From the NCBI GenBank assembly GCA_019828595.1, contig JAHQRK010000009.1, positions 558,001-622,000 of the forward strand: DNA of 64,000 nucleotides, given 5' to 3'. The notes under the pieces are model-generated. The model was given only the letters and a program-made list of their open reading frames with translations, ran no database searches and was not told where the DNA came from. Shown here in pieces: positions 43,254 to 53,609 of the stretch. A program made the position numbers and the translations under genes. The DNA is from Aphanomyces cochlioides. Its lineage: Eukaryota; Oomycota; Saprolegniomycetes; Saprolegniales; Verrucalvaceae. Every line of letters begins with the position of its first letter. Position 1 is the first letter of the stretch.

Positions 43254-45356
43254 ATGTTGCTCCGCGCATTGCGAGCTCACTCTCTCCAGGCCGTAACGCG
43301 CCATGTTTCAAGCCCAGCGCCTGGACGCTTTGCTCGAATTGCCCGTACTTTCGCGACCTTTACTGGACCTCAACATCCCCCGCTCTTGGACTGCACGATC
43401 GGCCAAATGCTTGACTCGATCGCGGAGAAACATCCAGACCAGCTTGCTCTTGTTGCTGTCGAGGAAAGTGTTCGATTGACGTACAGTCAAGTCCAAGAAA
43501 AGGTTGATCGATATGCTCAAGCTCTGCATTGGCTCGGATTGCGCCAAGGTGACAGGTTTGGCATCTGGCTCCCCAACACTGCCGACTACTACTTGTGTAT
43601 GATTTGCACAACCTTGTCTGAGTTTATTCACTATATCTCTAGTGCAATGGGCTACTGCCAAGATTGGTGTTATCATGGTCAATGTCAATCCAGCGTACCG
43701 AGCTCACGAATTTGAGTATGCAATGAACCTCGTTCAATGCAAGGTATGGATGCAATCACGGGGCGTTAATTTATTACGCCATTAGGCTGTGTTGGTCACA
43801 CCTGAAGTCCAAACTTCCCATTATTTTGATATGCTCAACACTCTTTTGCCGACTTTGGCCAGCCATGATACCACCGTCACGTCGTCTGGTGTTGCTCCTC
43901 TCAATTTGCCGCAGTTACCTCATCTCAAGTATATTCTGCACGACGCAACATCTCGACGCGAGCCGGGCATGATTGGCCTTGACGAGCTGTTATCCGTGGC
44001 TCCCCACAAGCCTCTTGATCCCACGCTTTTGTCGTCAGTCACACCTGACCAAGTTGTGAATATTCAGTTTACCTCAGGAACGACTGGATCGCCCAAAGGT
44101 GCAGCACTCACGCATGCTAATATCCTCAACAATGGATATCTCGTGGGCCATCGATGTGGATATTCGACTAAAGACCGTGTATGCGTCCCAGTGCCACTTT
44201 ACCATTGCTTTGGGGTTGTATTGGGTAACTTGGCGTGCTTGGCTCATGCCGCCACTGTTGTTTACCCATCCAAGAGTTTCAATGCCACCAAAGCTCTCCG
44301 CGCCGTTGAAAATGAGCAATGCACGTCGCTCTATGGTGTCCCAACCATGTTTATTCGCATGTTGAATGACCCTACTTTCAACTTGGAAAAAATGAAGGCG
44401 ACTCTGCGAACAGGCGTCATGGCTGGTGCTCAGTGTCCTGTGGATGTAATGGAGAAAGTGTTGGAATTCGCACCTGAAATGACAATCGGCTATGGCATGA
44501 CTGAGGTATGGTACAATGAAGACCAACCAAATAGCTGACTCTTTCAAATAGACGAGTCCTATTAGTTTCCAAACATCACGTGAAGATGCCCTCATGGATC
44601 GCGTCGAAACGATTGGGATGTTGATGCCATTCACTCAAGCTAAAGTAGTGGATATGGAAGACCCTGATGTAGAAGTCCCGATTGGAAAACCAGGTAAAGA
44701 GAAATGCGCCCCTTCCAGGATTGTTTGAAAATTCTTGCGCAGGCGAGCTACTTACAAAGGGCTATTGTGTAATGAAAGGTAGAACAAGCGAACTCCTGAT
44801 CAACTTTAATGCTTTTTGTAGAGTACTGGAACCAACCCGACCAAACGCGCAAATCGATTGTCGATGGTTGGATGCACACGGGTGATATTGTTACGATGGA
44901 TGAGCGAGGATATTGCCGTGTCGTGGGTCGATCGAAAGATGTGATCATTCGAGGTGGCGAAAACATTTACCCTGCCGAAATTGAAGAAGTGCTTTTCACT
45001 CATCCTGACGTGACAAATGTCAGCGTCATTGGTGTGCCTGACCGCGAATATGGGGAAGTGATTTGTGCTTGGGTGAGCTTGAGTGGCAGCAAGGAAGGTC
45101 GCGACCTCGAAGCCCTTCAAGAAGAATTGCGAACGCATGTCCGAAATGAATTGGCCCATTACAAAGTGCCAAAATATATTCTCTTCAAGGATGATTTCCC
45201 CACGACGATCACGGGCAAGATCCAAAAGTTCAAGAGTACGACCCATCGTCATGATCCTCGTAGTCTAACTTGCCCATTCTAGTGCGCGAAATCTCGGTCG
45301 ATGAACTCAACCTCGCTGATTGCTTCACGACTCCCGCTTCATCTTCCTCCGCCTGA
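43254..45356 (+). CDS. Acyl-CoA synthetase, ACSF2-like, mitochondrial
   Basis: Seven exons, 43254-43596, 43643-43743, 43786-44505, 44552-44693, 44743-44778, 44822-45235 and 45283-45356 (introns of 42-49 nt), give 609 residues. It activates medium- or long-chain fatty acids with ATP to acyl-AMP, then acyl-CoA. The N-terminus MLLRALRAHSLQAVTRHV is a good mitochondrial targeting sequence. AMP-binding motif FTSGTTGSPKGAALTHAN; GYGMTETSPISF; adenylate-binding DGWMHTGDI; C-terminal hinge GRSKDVIIRGGENIYP; catalytic Lys region TGKIQKF. Length and motifs fit ACSF2, which I remember as about 615 residues. The 3-prime end follows a 47-nt intron that restores VDELNLADCF. Confidence 0.85.
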
Positions 45357-45402
45357 ATGTTGTCAAAAGATAGAATATTGTAATGTGAATGGCTCAAATC
45401 AA

Positions 45403-45495
45403 CCAATCAATTGTTCAAATTTTGTACCTGCATCAATGATTGGTTTAAATTATCCAATCAAAGTGTTTCGTTGGGTGTTACAGCAACTTGATTGG
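45403..45495. promoter_or_regulatory. Cluster of four CCAAT boxes upstream of MOB1
   Basis: CCAAT at 45403-45407 and 45454-45458 and ATTGG at 45439-45443 and 45491-45495, ending about 130 bases before the MOB1 start codon. Likely part of its promoter by position and motif. Confidence 0.45.
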
Positions 45496-45622
45496 TTGAT
45501 ATCAATGACATGAAGTGTCAAGATGGAGCCGGTCGTTTCGTTGTTCGCTACGAAACGGCCGAGTCGACGCAAGCCACTATGGTTTGACGCTGTTGCATCT
45601 CACTTCCTAAAACGACTGCTCG

Positions 45623-46431
45623 ATGAATATCTTTCAGCGCAACAAGACCTTCCGTCCCAAGAAGTCGTATAGCAAAGGCACGAAGCGCTACGACTTGCAC
45701 AAGCGAGCCAAAGCCACATTGGGCGGGTAACCATGAAATCTTCTGTCATGATAAATACGATGATCGTAGTGGCGACATGCGTGCCGCTGTCAAATTGCCC
45801 GAAAATGAAGACCTGAACGAATGGCTAGCTGTCAATAGTATGACCACATCACACTAACCAATCTGACACAAAGATTGACGTAGCGGTCGACTTCTTCAAC
45901 GAGATCAGCATTGTCTATGGCACAGTGGTCGAATTCTGCACGAATGAGTCATGCCCTGTCATGAGCGCTGGACCAAAGTACACTACAACAAGGTTGCTTA
46001 TCTTAAGTGAGCTTGCTTTAGATTCGAATATCTCTGGAAGGATACCAAAGACTACAAGACGCCTGCCAAGTTGGCAGCTCCAGATTACATCGACATGCTC
46101 ATGAGTTGGGTCGAAGAGCAGCTCAATGATTCCACCCTCTTCCCCACTGCTGAAGGTACATACTGGGAGCCACCACCTCGATAAACGCTTCGGCATAGAG
46201 ACTCCATTTCCCCGTGGCTTTGCAGCAGCCGTGAAAAACATCTTCCGTCGCCTCTTTCGAGTGTATGCCCACGTCTATTACTCGCATTTCGACAAGATTG
46301 TGAGCTTGGGAGCTGAAGCTCACTTGAACTCTTGTTTCAAGCATTTCATCTACTTCGTCAACGAGTTCGATCTCGTCGATGCACGCGAGCAAGAGCCACT
46401 CAAAGATCTCATTGCCAATTTAGCTCAATAA
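45623..46431 (+). CDS. MOB1: MOB1 kinase activator
   Basis: Five exons, 45623-45726, 45770-45837, 45884-45977, 46022-46156 and 46200-46431 (introns of 43-46 nt), give 210 residues, the usual MOB1 size. Hallmarks: [59 protein letters not shown] (Zn-binding Cys pair), LFRVYAHVYYSHFD and EAHLNSCFKHFIYFVNEFDL. MOB1 binds and activates NDR/LATS kinases in cell division and polarity. Coding sequence overlaps the end of the convergent small frame at 46420-46638 by 12 bases. Confidence 0.92.
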
Positions 46432-46638
46432 GGTCGATAAATCCATTGTTTCATATGCCTCAGGGGTGTCTTCGTTGTCTTTGACTGCCGTTGGCTGCGG
46501 CACGGAGGACGCTGTAGCCTGGTTTTCCTTGGAGTGCTTTGTCGTAATGCTTTTCAAGATTGCACGCTGCACAGACATTGCAATCTCATCGTACAGACCT
46601 CCACGAGCTCCATTCTTGTCGCGCGAGTTCATGTTCAT
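46420..46638 (-). CDS. Small hypothetical protein, 72 residues
   Basis: Frame from the ATG at 46638 (MNMNSRDKNGARGGLYDEIA), with a helical middle and a Thr/Ser/Pro-rich end. It starts right after a CTGCAG that looks like a splice acceptor, 47 bases from the stop of the FAIM-WW gene, so it may be that gene's last exon. No donor in phase was found, so it is listed separately. Confidence 0.4.
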   Translation of the reverse strand: MNMNSRDKNGARGGLYDEIAMSVQRAILKSITTKHSKENQATASSVPQPTAVKDNEDTPEAYETMDLSTLLS

Positions 46639-46685
46639 CTGCAGATAAATGTAACCGTGGCAACTCTCTTTATAAATACAATTAC

Positions 46686-47897
46686 CTACGCCAAAAGATC
46701 GATGGGGGCTGCTTGTGGCACGACGGGCTTGTCCGTGGCTGATGCGGTTGGATTTGGGAAGGCGATTGTTGTACTTGTTTCGTTCTTGGGGGCAGCGTCT
46801 GTTGGTGGTGGAGGTGTAGTTGTAGGCCCAAAACCGTCGTTGGAGAAATCAATCAGGTCGACCGACTTAACAAGATCTTCCACTACAGGCTGTCCTTGTT
46901 GGGATATCGAACTTGCAGAGTTCTGTGGCGGTAATGTCGCTGCAGATGAAGCCTTACGAGGCTGGATAGGCTTTTCCCACATTGTCTGTTTGGTGGCATC
47001 TTCGCGGTAGTACACTTTGCCGGTTGACTTGGAGTGAACAGGGTAAAAACCTGGTTGGAGCACATAGTCGGTCTCCGCCATGTCTTCCCAGGCACATCCG
47101 TTGATGTGCAGAGTATATTTTGCTTCGCCTTGACGGTCATTGAGGACTCGTACTACTAATTCGTGTTCCTCTTCTCCAACAAGATGTTGAGCCATCCACG
47201 CTTCTTTCTTGGAAGGAGATGAATCGACAAGGTCCAGAGTGAGTGCATCGTCCGTGGGCTGATCATGGCGAAGGCTGGTTCGATCCAAGACGAGAATTTT
47301 GCTTCCGTCCGCACAGTCTTCAAGCATGAGTTGGTGAACAGCACCGTCTTGACCAAACGTGAAGAGCCATGAGACGCGAACGTCTTTATGCTCGTTGACA
47401 TCGACCGTGAAGTGGACACGACGGCAGTAAGTGATGCTGCTCCATCGAACACTTCCCAATTGGTTTTCGTACTTGAGCGATCGGTCGGAGAGAGATTCCC
47501 AGACCTTTCCATTGGCATAAAAGGCATACAAGATGTCGGGATTTAAATTCGCGCGCGCGCGTTCGAGCAAGCCGAGTGAATTCAAATCTTTGATGAGGAT
47601 TTGAAACGGAACGAATGGATGCGTTTCGACTGTAAAGTCAAACGACCAAGGGCCTGACGTATACACTTCGGATGCTCCAATGCGCTTGCCATCGAGCCTG
47701 ACTCGTTTTTTAAATGAGACGCGCGAATGTTCAAGCGTAACAGTGTGGACTTCTTCCGAATCCGCAAAGACGAAACGCCAGCTCAAACGCTTCTTCGACG
47801 AAGGTACGCGCTCACCAATGTTTTCGATCTCAAGGCCGACGCGGAGCACGTCAACAGCCGCGAGAATGCCATCATCGCCCAAGTCAACTCCAGTCAT
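46686..47897 (-). CDS. FAIM-like repeats + WW domain protein
   Basis: Intronless, 403 residues from the ATG at 47897. Two FAIM (Fas apoptosis inhibitory molecule)-like beta units: about 38-110 (LSWRFVFADSEEVHTVTLEH ... KKRVRLDGKRI ... WSFDFTVE) and about 170-230 (VSWLFTFGQDGAVHQLMLED). Then a short region with FAIM-like LHINGCAWEDM, a WW-like motif (GFYPVHSKSTGKVYYREDA plus TMWEKP, about 283-312), and a long Ser/Thr/Pro-rich tail ending IDLLA. WW motifs bind proline-rich peptides, so this may be an adaptor. FAIM in animals is a short cytosolic protein; the fusion to WW is unusual. Assignments are by pattern only. Confidence 0.6.
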   Translation of the reverse strand: MTGVDLGDDGILAAVDVLRVGLEIENIGERVPSSKKRLSWRFVFADSEEVHTVTLEHSRVSFKKRVRLDGKRIGASEVYTSGPWSFDFTVETHPFVPFQILIKDLNSLGLLERARANLNPDILYAFYANGKVWESLSDRSLKYENQLGSVRWSSITYCRRVHFTVDVNEHKDVRVSWLFTFGQDGAVHQLMLEDCADGSKILVLDRTSLRHDQPTDDALTLDLVDSSPSKKEAWMAQHLVGEEEHELVVRVLNDRQGEAKYTLHINGCAWEDMAETDYVLQPGFYPVHSKSTGKVYYREDATKQTMWEKPIQPRKASSAATLPPQNSASSISQQGQPVVEDLVKSVDLIDFSNDGFGPTTTPPPPTDAAPKNETSTTIAFPNPTASATDKPVVPQAAPIDLLA

Positions 47898-48448
47898 CTT
47901 GTCTTGTTGTTTGCCGCCAGAGAATTCAGAATGACCTTGTGTCGAAGTTGGTGACCGGATTATCCGGATGACTGATGTGTATAATACATCAACAACATCT
48001 TTGCTCCAAATAACATACTAATTTCAAGCTAAATTTGAGCCCAAGATGTTTTAAACACGTTGGACACAGTCAATGACTAGAAAGTTATCCGGATAAGTCG
48101 ACTTCAATGTTGTTTGTAAGAGGCGCTTCACGTTGACCAGTCTGGCGGCGGCAATGGCATCGAGTCGGAGGAAGAGCAGGCGCTGCAGCCAACGAACGAG
48201 TCTAACCAGAGCGTCTATGATTCAGTTGATTAGTCCAGCCTATTATCAGCGAAACAGTGGGGCCGGAGAGGATCCCTGTGGTGGTGTTGTCGCTGCTAGG
48301 GTGCTCTGTAACATGACATCTCGGTTGCACACGCCATGCTCAATCTGGCATGTCGTTCGGCAACTACAGCTTACATCAACCGGCGCAAGAGAGCGCGCAC
48401 AGTTCTATGAAACGCGATCTACACGTATTGGTCGAAGAGGTTGCCGGT
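47898..48448. other. Intergenic with CCGGAT palindromes
   Basis: No gene seen. CCGGATTATCCGGAT at 47955-47969, about 60 bases upstream of the FAIM-WW start, and the perfect 12-base palindrome TTATCCGGATAA at 48085-48096. Confidence 0.5.
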
Positions 48449-48712
48449 CTATAAATCCTTGCTTTCTTTGACAATCTGTCGAACCATTTCTCTCACTAGT
48501 AGCGTCACCTCGGCCTCTTCATCCTCACTGAGCTCCAGGCGATTGCTTGGTTTCTTTGCTTGGACCATGGTGGGTTCGTCACACTCCGTATTGATTGAGC
48601 ACGTAGATGACATGCTTATCAAATCAAGTGGGGCGGCGTCCAGGGTGGAAACTACTTGTTGGATCAAATCTTGCAGAAGCCGCGTCACTTCGGCATCCTC
48701 CTCCTGATTGAC
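48449..48712 (-). other. In-frame extension after the methyltransferase stop
   Basis: Immediately after the TAA of the next gene, the same frame stays open for about 86 codons (EEDAEVTRLLQDLIQQV ... EDEEAEVTLLVREMVRQIV), ending at 48449. The two pieces repeat each other and resemble the helical C-terminal tail of the upstream protein. It could be joined by an extremely short 18-nt GT..AG segment, by readthrough, or be lost by a recent stop mutation. Confidence 0.4.
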
Positions 48713-50806
48713 TTAGGAAACATTGGCTGCTTGAGGTGACGTGTCCGCCTTCTCTTCCTGTTTGAAATCGTGGGAGACCATGAATGATTTGTCATCAGCT
48801 GAAACTAGATGCTCCTCATCCTTGGCTTGCTCTTCATCGCAAGGATCATGCTGTTGAGATGTTTCGTCTTGGAACACAGCGTCGTTGTTTCTTTGTCTTG
48901 ATTCAATGCCACAGACAAGAGCATGGAGGATTTCCTTGATGAAATCGTTTGTTCGTTGTCGTTCGTTCGCAATTTCCACAATTTGGTGTAGCAATCCATC
49001 GAGTACAAACGCGGCCACTTGAAGCTTTTCCTGATTTTCGGCTGCCTCAATAGAGATTACCAGACTGCCGATAACCTCTTGGACTGTCCACTCAATTCGC
49101 CACGCTGATGCCAGGACATCTTCTTCCGCCATGTCGACGAGAGCTTGGTCTCGCTCAGCTGCTTCGACAACCAGCGTGTGCGCTTCGATGAGGGCTTCGT
49201 TGGAGGATGCCATGCTCAACTGACGGCGAATATATGCCTCGTAGTCTTCTTGGAGCATGGCAGGACCCTCTCGCTTGAGGTTCTTATCGCATAATGCATC
49301 CAATTCTTGAATTCGATTGCGAAATTGTACACAACGCCAGCCAAAGTCACCATCAGCTAGCTCTTTCTCAACACGGAGCAATCGCAATGAAATCTGCACT
49401 GAGTTCTCCCTGGCACGAAAAGCTCTAAGCACAAAAGCATGCGAGTGAGCTGTTGGAGGTCCTTCCAGTGGGCCGATGCAATTCGACGCGAGCTGGTCGA
49501 AATGAACTTCGAGAAAAGTAGATACGGGAGGTTGTAGCCACCACGAGGTTTCGACTTCGAGACGACATGACATCCAAACCAGGACTCCGCCAGGACGTAG
49601 GAAATCTTGACAAACACGGAGGACTTCCATGAGATGTGATGGCGAGAGCAAATCAAAGAATGCTTTTGCAATCATGCAGTCAATCGATTGGCTTTGGAAA
49701 ACTCGGTCAAGACGTCGTACGTCGAAGCAGTGGAAGTGAAGGTATTCTTCCAGCATCTCAGCATTTTGCTTCTGGAACGCTATAGCTTGGGGATCAATGT
49801 CTACTCCAATGACATCACTGAAGCCCGACAAGACCATTTCTCGAGCCAGAGATGACCAGCCGCACCCTAAGTCAACAATTCTGGACGTCTTGGGCACATG
49901 GGTTTCAAAAAATGACTTTGTCTTTGAATCTTTTTCATACGCCACATACCAGTCCTGACTTGTTGATGTTGCAGTAGTCGTAGGAATGCACTTGAAGTGT
50001 TTTGGTGGAGAGATTGGTAGTGAAATGATTTCTTGGGCAGATAAGTCAATCTTTACCAAGGCGGCTGATGGTAGAAGTATCTCTTCACTCACATCGCTTG
50101 ATGATTGTAGATTCGATGTCGTCTCCGTCTGACTTGTACAAGTAGCTGCGGTAGAGGAAAGTCTGGCATTATTCTTTGCATGAACCACGAGTGATAATGG
50201 AATAGTGCTCAGACGCTTTCTCGGAGTCTCTGAATTGCTTTCATCCGACGATGAATCATACTTGTGGTGAGCGAGTGAGGTGCGATGTGAGAGAGCTTGA
50301 AACACTCCAACGACATTGCAGACGTCCTGGTCATTTCGTTGGTCGCTCGATTCACCATCACTCAACGATGAAAGATCGTTCTCAATCGATGATTTGCCTA
50401 TGGAAGACAAACTACCAGAGCTTTGCGGTATGGCTAGAGATGCGGGCGAAGTTGTATCGATTGCAGTTGAATCCGAGGTGCCACTTGAATCTTCGTCTTC
50501 CAACGATTGTAAAGTATCAGTCGGGGACAAAGAGGCAATAGATGAGCTGCTAGTGTCGTAATTGCAGCCAGGGTCTTGTGCAGCCTTATATGCTTCCAAT
50601 TTTCGTACAACTTCGGCAAAATCTTGGCGGTTCAGGGGTCCATGATGTGCAGTATGGCGAGAAATTTGTGCATGGTAGCTAAAGCGCTGCTCACACTTAA
50701 GACATGCTTGGTTGTTTGGTTCTTGGGCTGCTCGAAATGCTTTGGAGCCCAGTGCTGGCGCTCTATCTGATGCTTTAGCCAGAGTTGGGCGGCGTCGCTT
50801 CACCAT
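48713..50806 (-). CDS. C2H2 finger + SAM methyltransferase protein
   Basis: Intronless, 697 residues from the ATG at 50806. A single C2H2-type finger (C36-x2-C39 ... H51-x3-H55, with CLKCEQRFSYHAQISRHTAH), then about 200 Ser-rich, probably disordered residues. Next comes a class I methyltransferase domain from about residue 285: DWYVAYEKDSKTKSFFET, motif I IVDLGCGWSSLAREM (310-324), VIGVDIDPQAI, and motif IV-V region IDCMIAKAFFDLL with FLRPGGVLVWMSC. The C-terminal third is acidic and helical. The domain recalls METTL13/EEF1A-Lys methyltransferase-like enzymes; the substrate is not deducible. Starts 5 bases from the divergent gene at 50812. Confidence 0.7.
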   Translation of the reverse strand: MVKRRRPTLAKASDRAPALGSKAFRAAQEPNNQACLKCEQRFSYHAQISRHTAHHGPLNRQDFAEVVRKLEAYKAAQDPGCNYDTSSSSIASLSPTDTLQSLEDEDSSGTSDSTAIDTTSPASLAIPQSSGSLSSIGKSSIENDLSSLSDGESSDQRNDQDVCNVVGVFQALSHRTSLAHHKYDSSSDESNSETPRKRLSTIPLSLVVHAKNNARLSSTAATCTSQTETTSNLQSSSDVSEEILLPSAALVKIDLSAQEIISLPISPPKHFKCIPTTTATSTSQDWYVAYEKDSKTKSFFETHVPKTSRIVDLGCGWSSLAREMVLSGFSDVIGVDIDPQAIAFQKQNAEMLEEYLHFHCFDVRRLDRVFQSQSIDCMIAKAFFDLLSPSHLMEVLRVCQDFLRPGGVLVWMSCRLEVETSWWLQPPVSTFLEVHFDQLASNCIGPLEGPPTAHSHAFVLRAFRARENSVQISLRLLRVEKELADGDFGWRCVQFRNRIQELDALCDKNLKREGPAMLQEDYEAYIRRQLSMASSNEALIEAHTLVVEAAERDQALVDMAEEDVLASAWRIEWTVQEVIGSLVISIEAAENQEKLQVAAFVLDGLLHQIVEIANERQRTNDFIKEILHALVCGIESRQRNNDAVFQDETSQQHDPCDEEQAKDEEHLVSADDKSFMVSHDFKQEEKADTSPQAANVS

Positions 50807-50811
50807 TGTCG

Positions 50812-51885
50812 ATGAAAAGTCTCGATTTGGTCAATTATTCGGATCCGGATAATGTGACCCTTGTACCAAACCACCAATCAACAACGAGCACGATGGACAA
50901 TGCTGGCCTAGCGGTCTCTGGGCACATCCTGGAAGGAAGCTTCAGCTCTGCATCTCGTTGTGTGCGCGCTCTCAGTGATGCTAGCAGCCTGATTGAAGGA
51001 CCGCTGCAAAGAGCTACTGACGCTGGTCTCAATGATGTTCTCACCTTGGTCAGAAACCACGTGGTACACTTGCTTGGCATGTATCCACGTATTCCATTCG
51101 ACAGTATTGTTGTCCCTGCGATCTATGCCTTGATTAGCTGTGCGGCTACTGCCTATGGCCCTGCGTTTCGACCGGCTGCAACGCTTGTTGTGCCATTTGT
51201 AGTCCTCCATTGCTCGCATTCCTTGAGCTCCATTGCAACCGAGGCCCAAACTTGCTTGCAAACCTTGACGCAGCAGTCCAGCTACGACTTAAGACCAGTC
51301 TTAGCGCAACCACACACGAACGTCAACTTTAGCTTTCATGTAGCTATGCATATTCCACATATGACGGCAACTTGGCCTCAAGACGAAGTCCTGCCATATC
51401 ATGACGCTTTGGTACATTTGTTGGAATGCTGCCTCTTTGACATGGGCTACCTCACGAGAGCCTTTGCCCATCGCGCTCTGACTGCCCTGTATGCTTATCA
51501 AATGGAGAATTTAGACCATCAGGCGCCAATTTCATGGTATCTCGCTGGTCTCACGGCTCTCAACATCTTGGAGCTCCAAGAACAATATCCATCTTCAGCC
51601 TTGGTCCAAGCAATTCAATCTCACAGATCGACAGCATCTTCATCTGCATCAAACGATGACCTAGACCAAATTCCAACTCCAACAGCTTCGTCCCTATCTC
51701 AAGACCCGTCAGCCTCGCCTACTGTGGCTTCAACGGCAATCCTTGGAGTCTTTTTGGATCAAATCCAAGACCAGCACACCTGGACTACGACACAAGCCAC
51801 TCTATTCACCGATGCGACAGCTCGAGAGAGCTATCCACCATTGCTACAAGTTGCAGCTCTCCGCCATGCCAATTTGCACACGTAA
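50812..51885 (+). CDS. Uncharacterised helical protein, 357 residues
   Basis: Intronless from the ATG at 50812 (MKSLDLVNYSDPDNVTLVPN). Mostly alpha-helical by composition, with hydrophobic helices such as VVPAIYALISCAATAYG and TLVVPFVVLHC, ending in a Ser/Thr/Pro-rich stretch. It might be a HEAT/ARM-like or membrane-associated protein; I do not recognise it. A 37-nt intron at 51882-51918 could extend it to 52165, but that DNA encodes a bromodomain on the other strand, so I end it here, 16 bases from the convergent stop. Confidence 0.6.
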   Translation: MKSLDLVNYSDPDNVTLVPNHQSTTSTMDNAGLAVSGHILEGSFSSASRCVRALSDASSLIEGPLQRATDAGLNDVLTLVRNHVVHLLGMYPRIPFDSIVVPAIYALISCAATAYGPAFRPAATLVVPFVVLHCSHSLSSIATEAQTCLQTLTQQSSYDLRPVLAQPHTNVNFSFHVAMHIPHMTATWPQDEVLPYHDALVHLLECCLFDMGYLTRAFAHRALTALYAYQMENLDHQAPISWYLAGLTALNILELQEQYPSSALVQAIQSHRSTASSSASNDDLDQIPTPTASSLSQDPSASPTVASTAILGVFLDQIQDQHTWTTTQATLFTDATARESYPPLLQVAALRHANLHT

Positions 51886-51901
51886 TGAGTCGAGATCTCG
51901 A

Positions 51902-53282
51902 TTACTTCAATTCTCCAGTAATTTGCTTCACGAGCGATTCAAAGCCAGCCGAGAGAATGGTTGCAGTGCGACTTCGAGCGCTTGTCTCTTTGCTAACGTT
52001 AGCCCAGATATGACGAATATCGGCGAGGAAGACTCGGTTCAAGCTTCGACTTGTAGCATACGCGCCGTGATGGATCTTGAGCTGAATGCGAGAGAGCTCT
52101 GGTTCGAAGAAAGCTCGACCGAACTCATGCGACAGCAACGAATAGACGATATGGCCAAGCGTTAATGTCTAGTCAATTCATAAATACAACGATGAGATAA
52201 AAGATGATAAGTACGTGAGGCATCTCAGGCAATCGTCGCCATTTTGACAAGGCGGCTTCAAAATGCCGTCGGTCGTGATCGTTTTTGCACTCGGGACAAT
52301 GCCATTCGCTGCCTGTCATGCCAAGTGGCGCCTTACTTAAACATGCTCGGTGGAACGATCGAGGACAACGGTTGCATTGTGTCACAGCTGCCGCGCGGTC
52401 GGCAAATGTAGCGAGACAACGACAGCAAAACGAAACGTGGGAGTTGAAGGCAGAAGGGGCAGTATGACCATTTTTTCTTCCCATCTTTTCGTCTGATCGG
52501 GCACTCATGATAGGGCGATAAAGAGGACTACTGGATGGAGACTCTAGCCCTTGATAAGCATCACCAACGTCGTCTTCGCTGGCTGATGACATAGAATATC
52601 GCCGTTCTCGATAGGACATGCCAATTTGATGTGATGATGGCTCAAATAACCTCTGCTTTCGTGTGTCCTCTGCAGTGACAACTCGGTTAGGAGGTGGAGG
52701 AGGAAGCTCTGGTATTGGTTCACTGGTGGGATGATCGTTGGATGGAAGCTGAATGCGGTCGTTCTGAGGTTCTCGCTGGTCATACATCGCCATTTCAAGA
52801 TTTTCCTCAGAGACGGGACTGGATATTCGTTGTGCTGATTGTCTCCATTGTTCGTACATGTCAACTTGGGCTTCGACTTGGGCATTGCATGGTACACAAT
52901 GACAGTCGTGTGTGCAAATAGGGCATGAAAAAATTGTGCCATGGATAATCTGCTCCATCAAGGCAAACTGTGTAGCATGGGCGACGCAGATTGAGTGGTC
53001 GTATTGAAACTGAGGGCACACATTCACAACGAGCGTTTTGCGGCCACTATTGCACATATGGCATAGACCACCTTGGATAAAACTACACTGCTTCACGAGG
53101 GGTATTTTGCGCTTCAATGCATTTCGGTACGCCGCAGCTTGCCATACACGCGAATCGCTGTGTACTGAATCATCGCCATGATCTGCACGACCTCCATTGT
53201 CCACCTTGTATGGACTCGAGCGTGCATCAAAGTGTCGATTTGATGTACCTCCTGTATCGGCTGACATGGCATGAATGGGCAT
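51902..53282 (-). CDS. zf-4CXXC + PHD finger + bromodomain protein
   Basis: Two exons, 52215-53282 and 51902-52168 (46-nt intron), give 444 residues. The N-terminal Cys-rich domain (about 65-135: CSFIQGGLCHMCNS, FSCPICTHDCHCVPC) resembles the CDCA7/zf-4CXXC_R1 type. A disordered middle follows, then a PHD finger (about 285-335: CCRCLATFADRAAAVTQCN ... FHRACL ... WHCPEC). Exon 2 supplies a bromodomain-like C-terminus (FFEPELSRIQLKIHHGAYAT, FLADIRHIWANV, ILSAGFESLVKQI). Its first helix and ZA-loop are short. Expected to read histone marks. Without the intron the protein would end in a hydrophobic tail, an artefact of reading into the intron. Confidence 0.7.
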
Positions 53283-53609
53283 CTAACTTCAGCAAAAAGC
53301 TCTTTTTTCAGCACCCTAGCAAAGCTCTGAGATACATGGTCACATGGATTTCAAGAGCATTGTATGCTGCTGTCTAGTCGCAGCCGTACCTCTTGGCGGA
53401 GCTTTGGCTTGGTCTGGTCGCGCGGTGCTTGTGAGTTGGTCGCTGGGAAATATCAATCACTTTTGATTGGTCAATTTAGCCTAGTTTTATCCAATTAAAT
53501 TTAATGAATTGGAAAATTAGACAAGCCCGTTTTAAGTTTCCGGATATTTATCCGAATTTTCAATGTGGATTTCGCGCCATTTTTCAAACCACTGACAGAG
53601 AGAAAGGAC
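53283..53609. other. Divergent spacer with CCAAT and TCCGGATA motifs
   Basis: Between two divergent genes. ATTGG at 53466-53470, CCAAT at 53491-53495 and TCCGGATATTTATCCGAAT at about 53539-53557, roughly 55-70 bases before the next start. Confidence 0.45.

Noticed and set aside
46420..46685. Small frame as last exon of the FAIM-WW gene
   Set aside because: The only GT donor before the stop leaves two bases and runs into TGA after the acceptor, so it was listed as a separate weak gene.
51882..52165. Intron plus final exon extending the plus-strand gene at 50812
   Set aside because: Splice ends and phase are good, but the opposite strand over the same bases encodes a bromodomain-like sequence joined in phase to a PHD protein, which is more meaningful.
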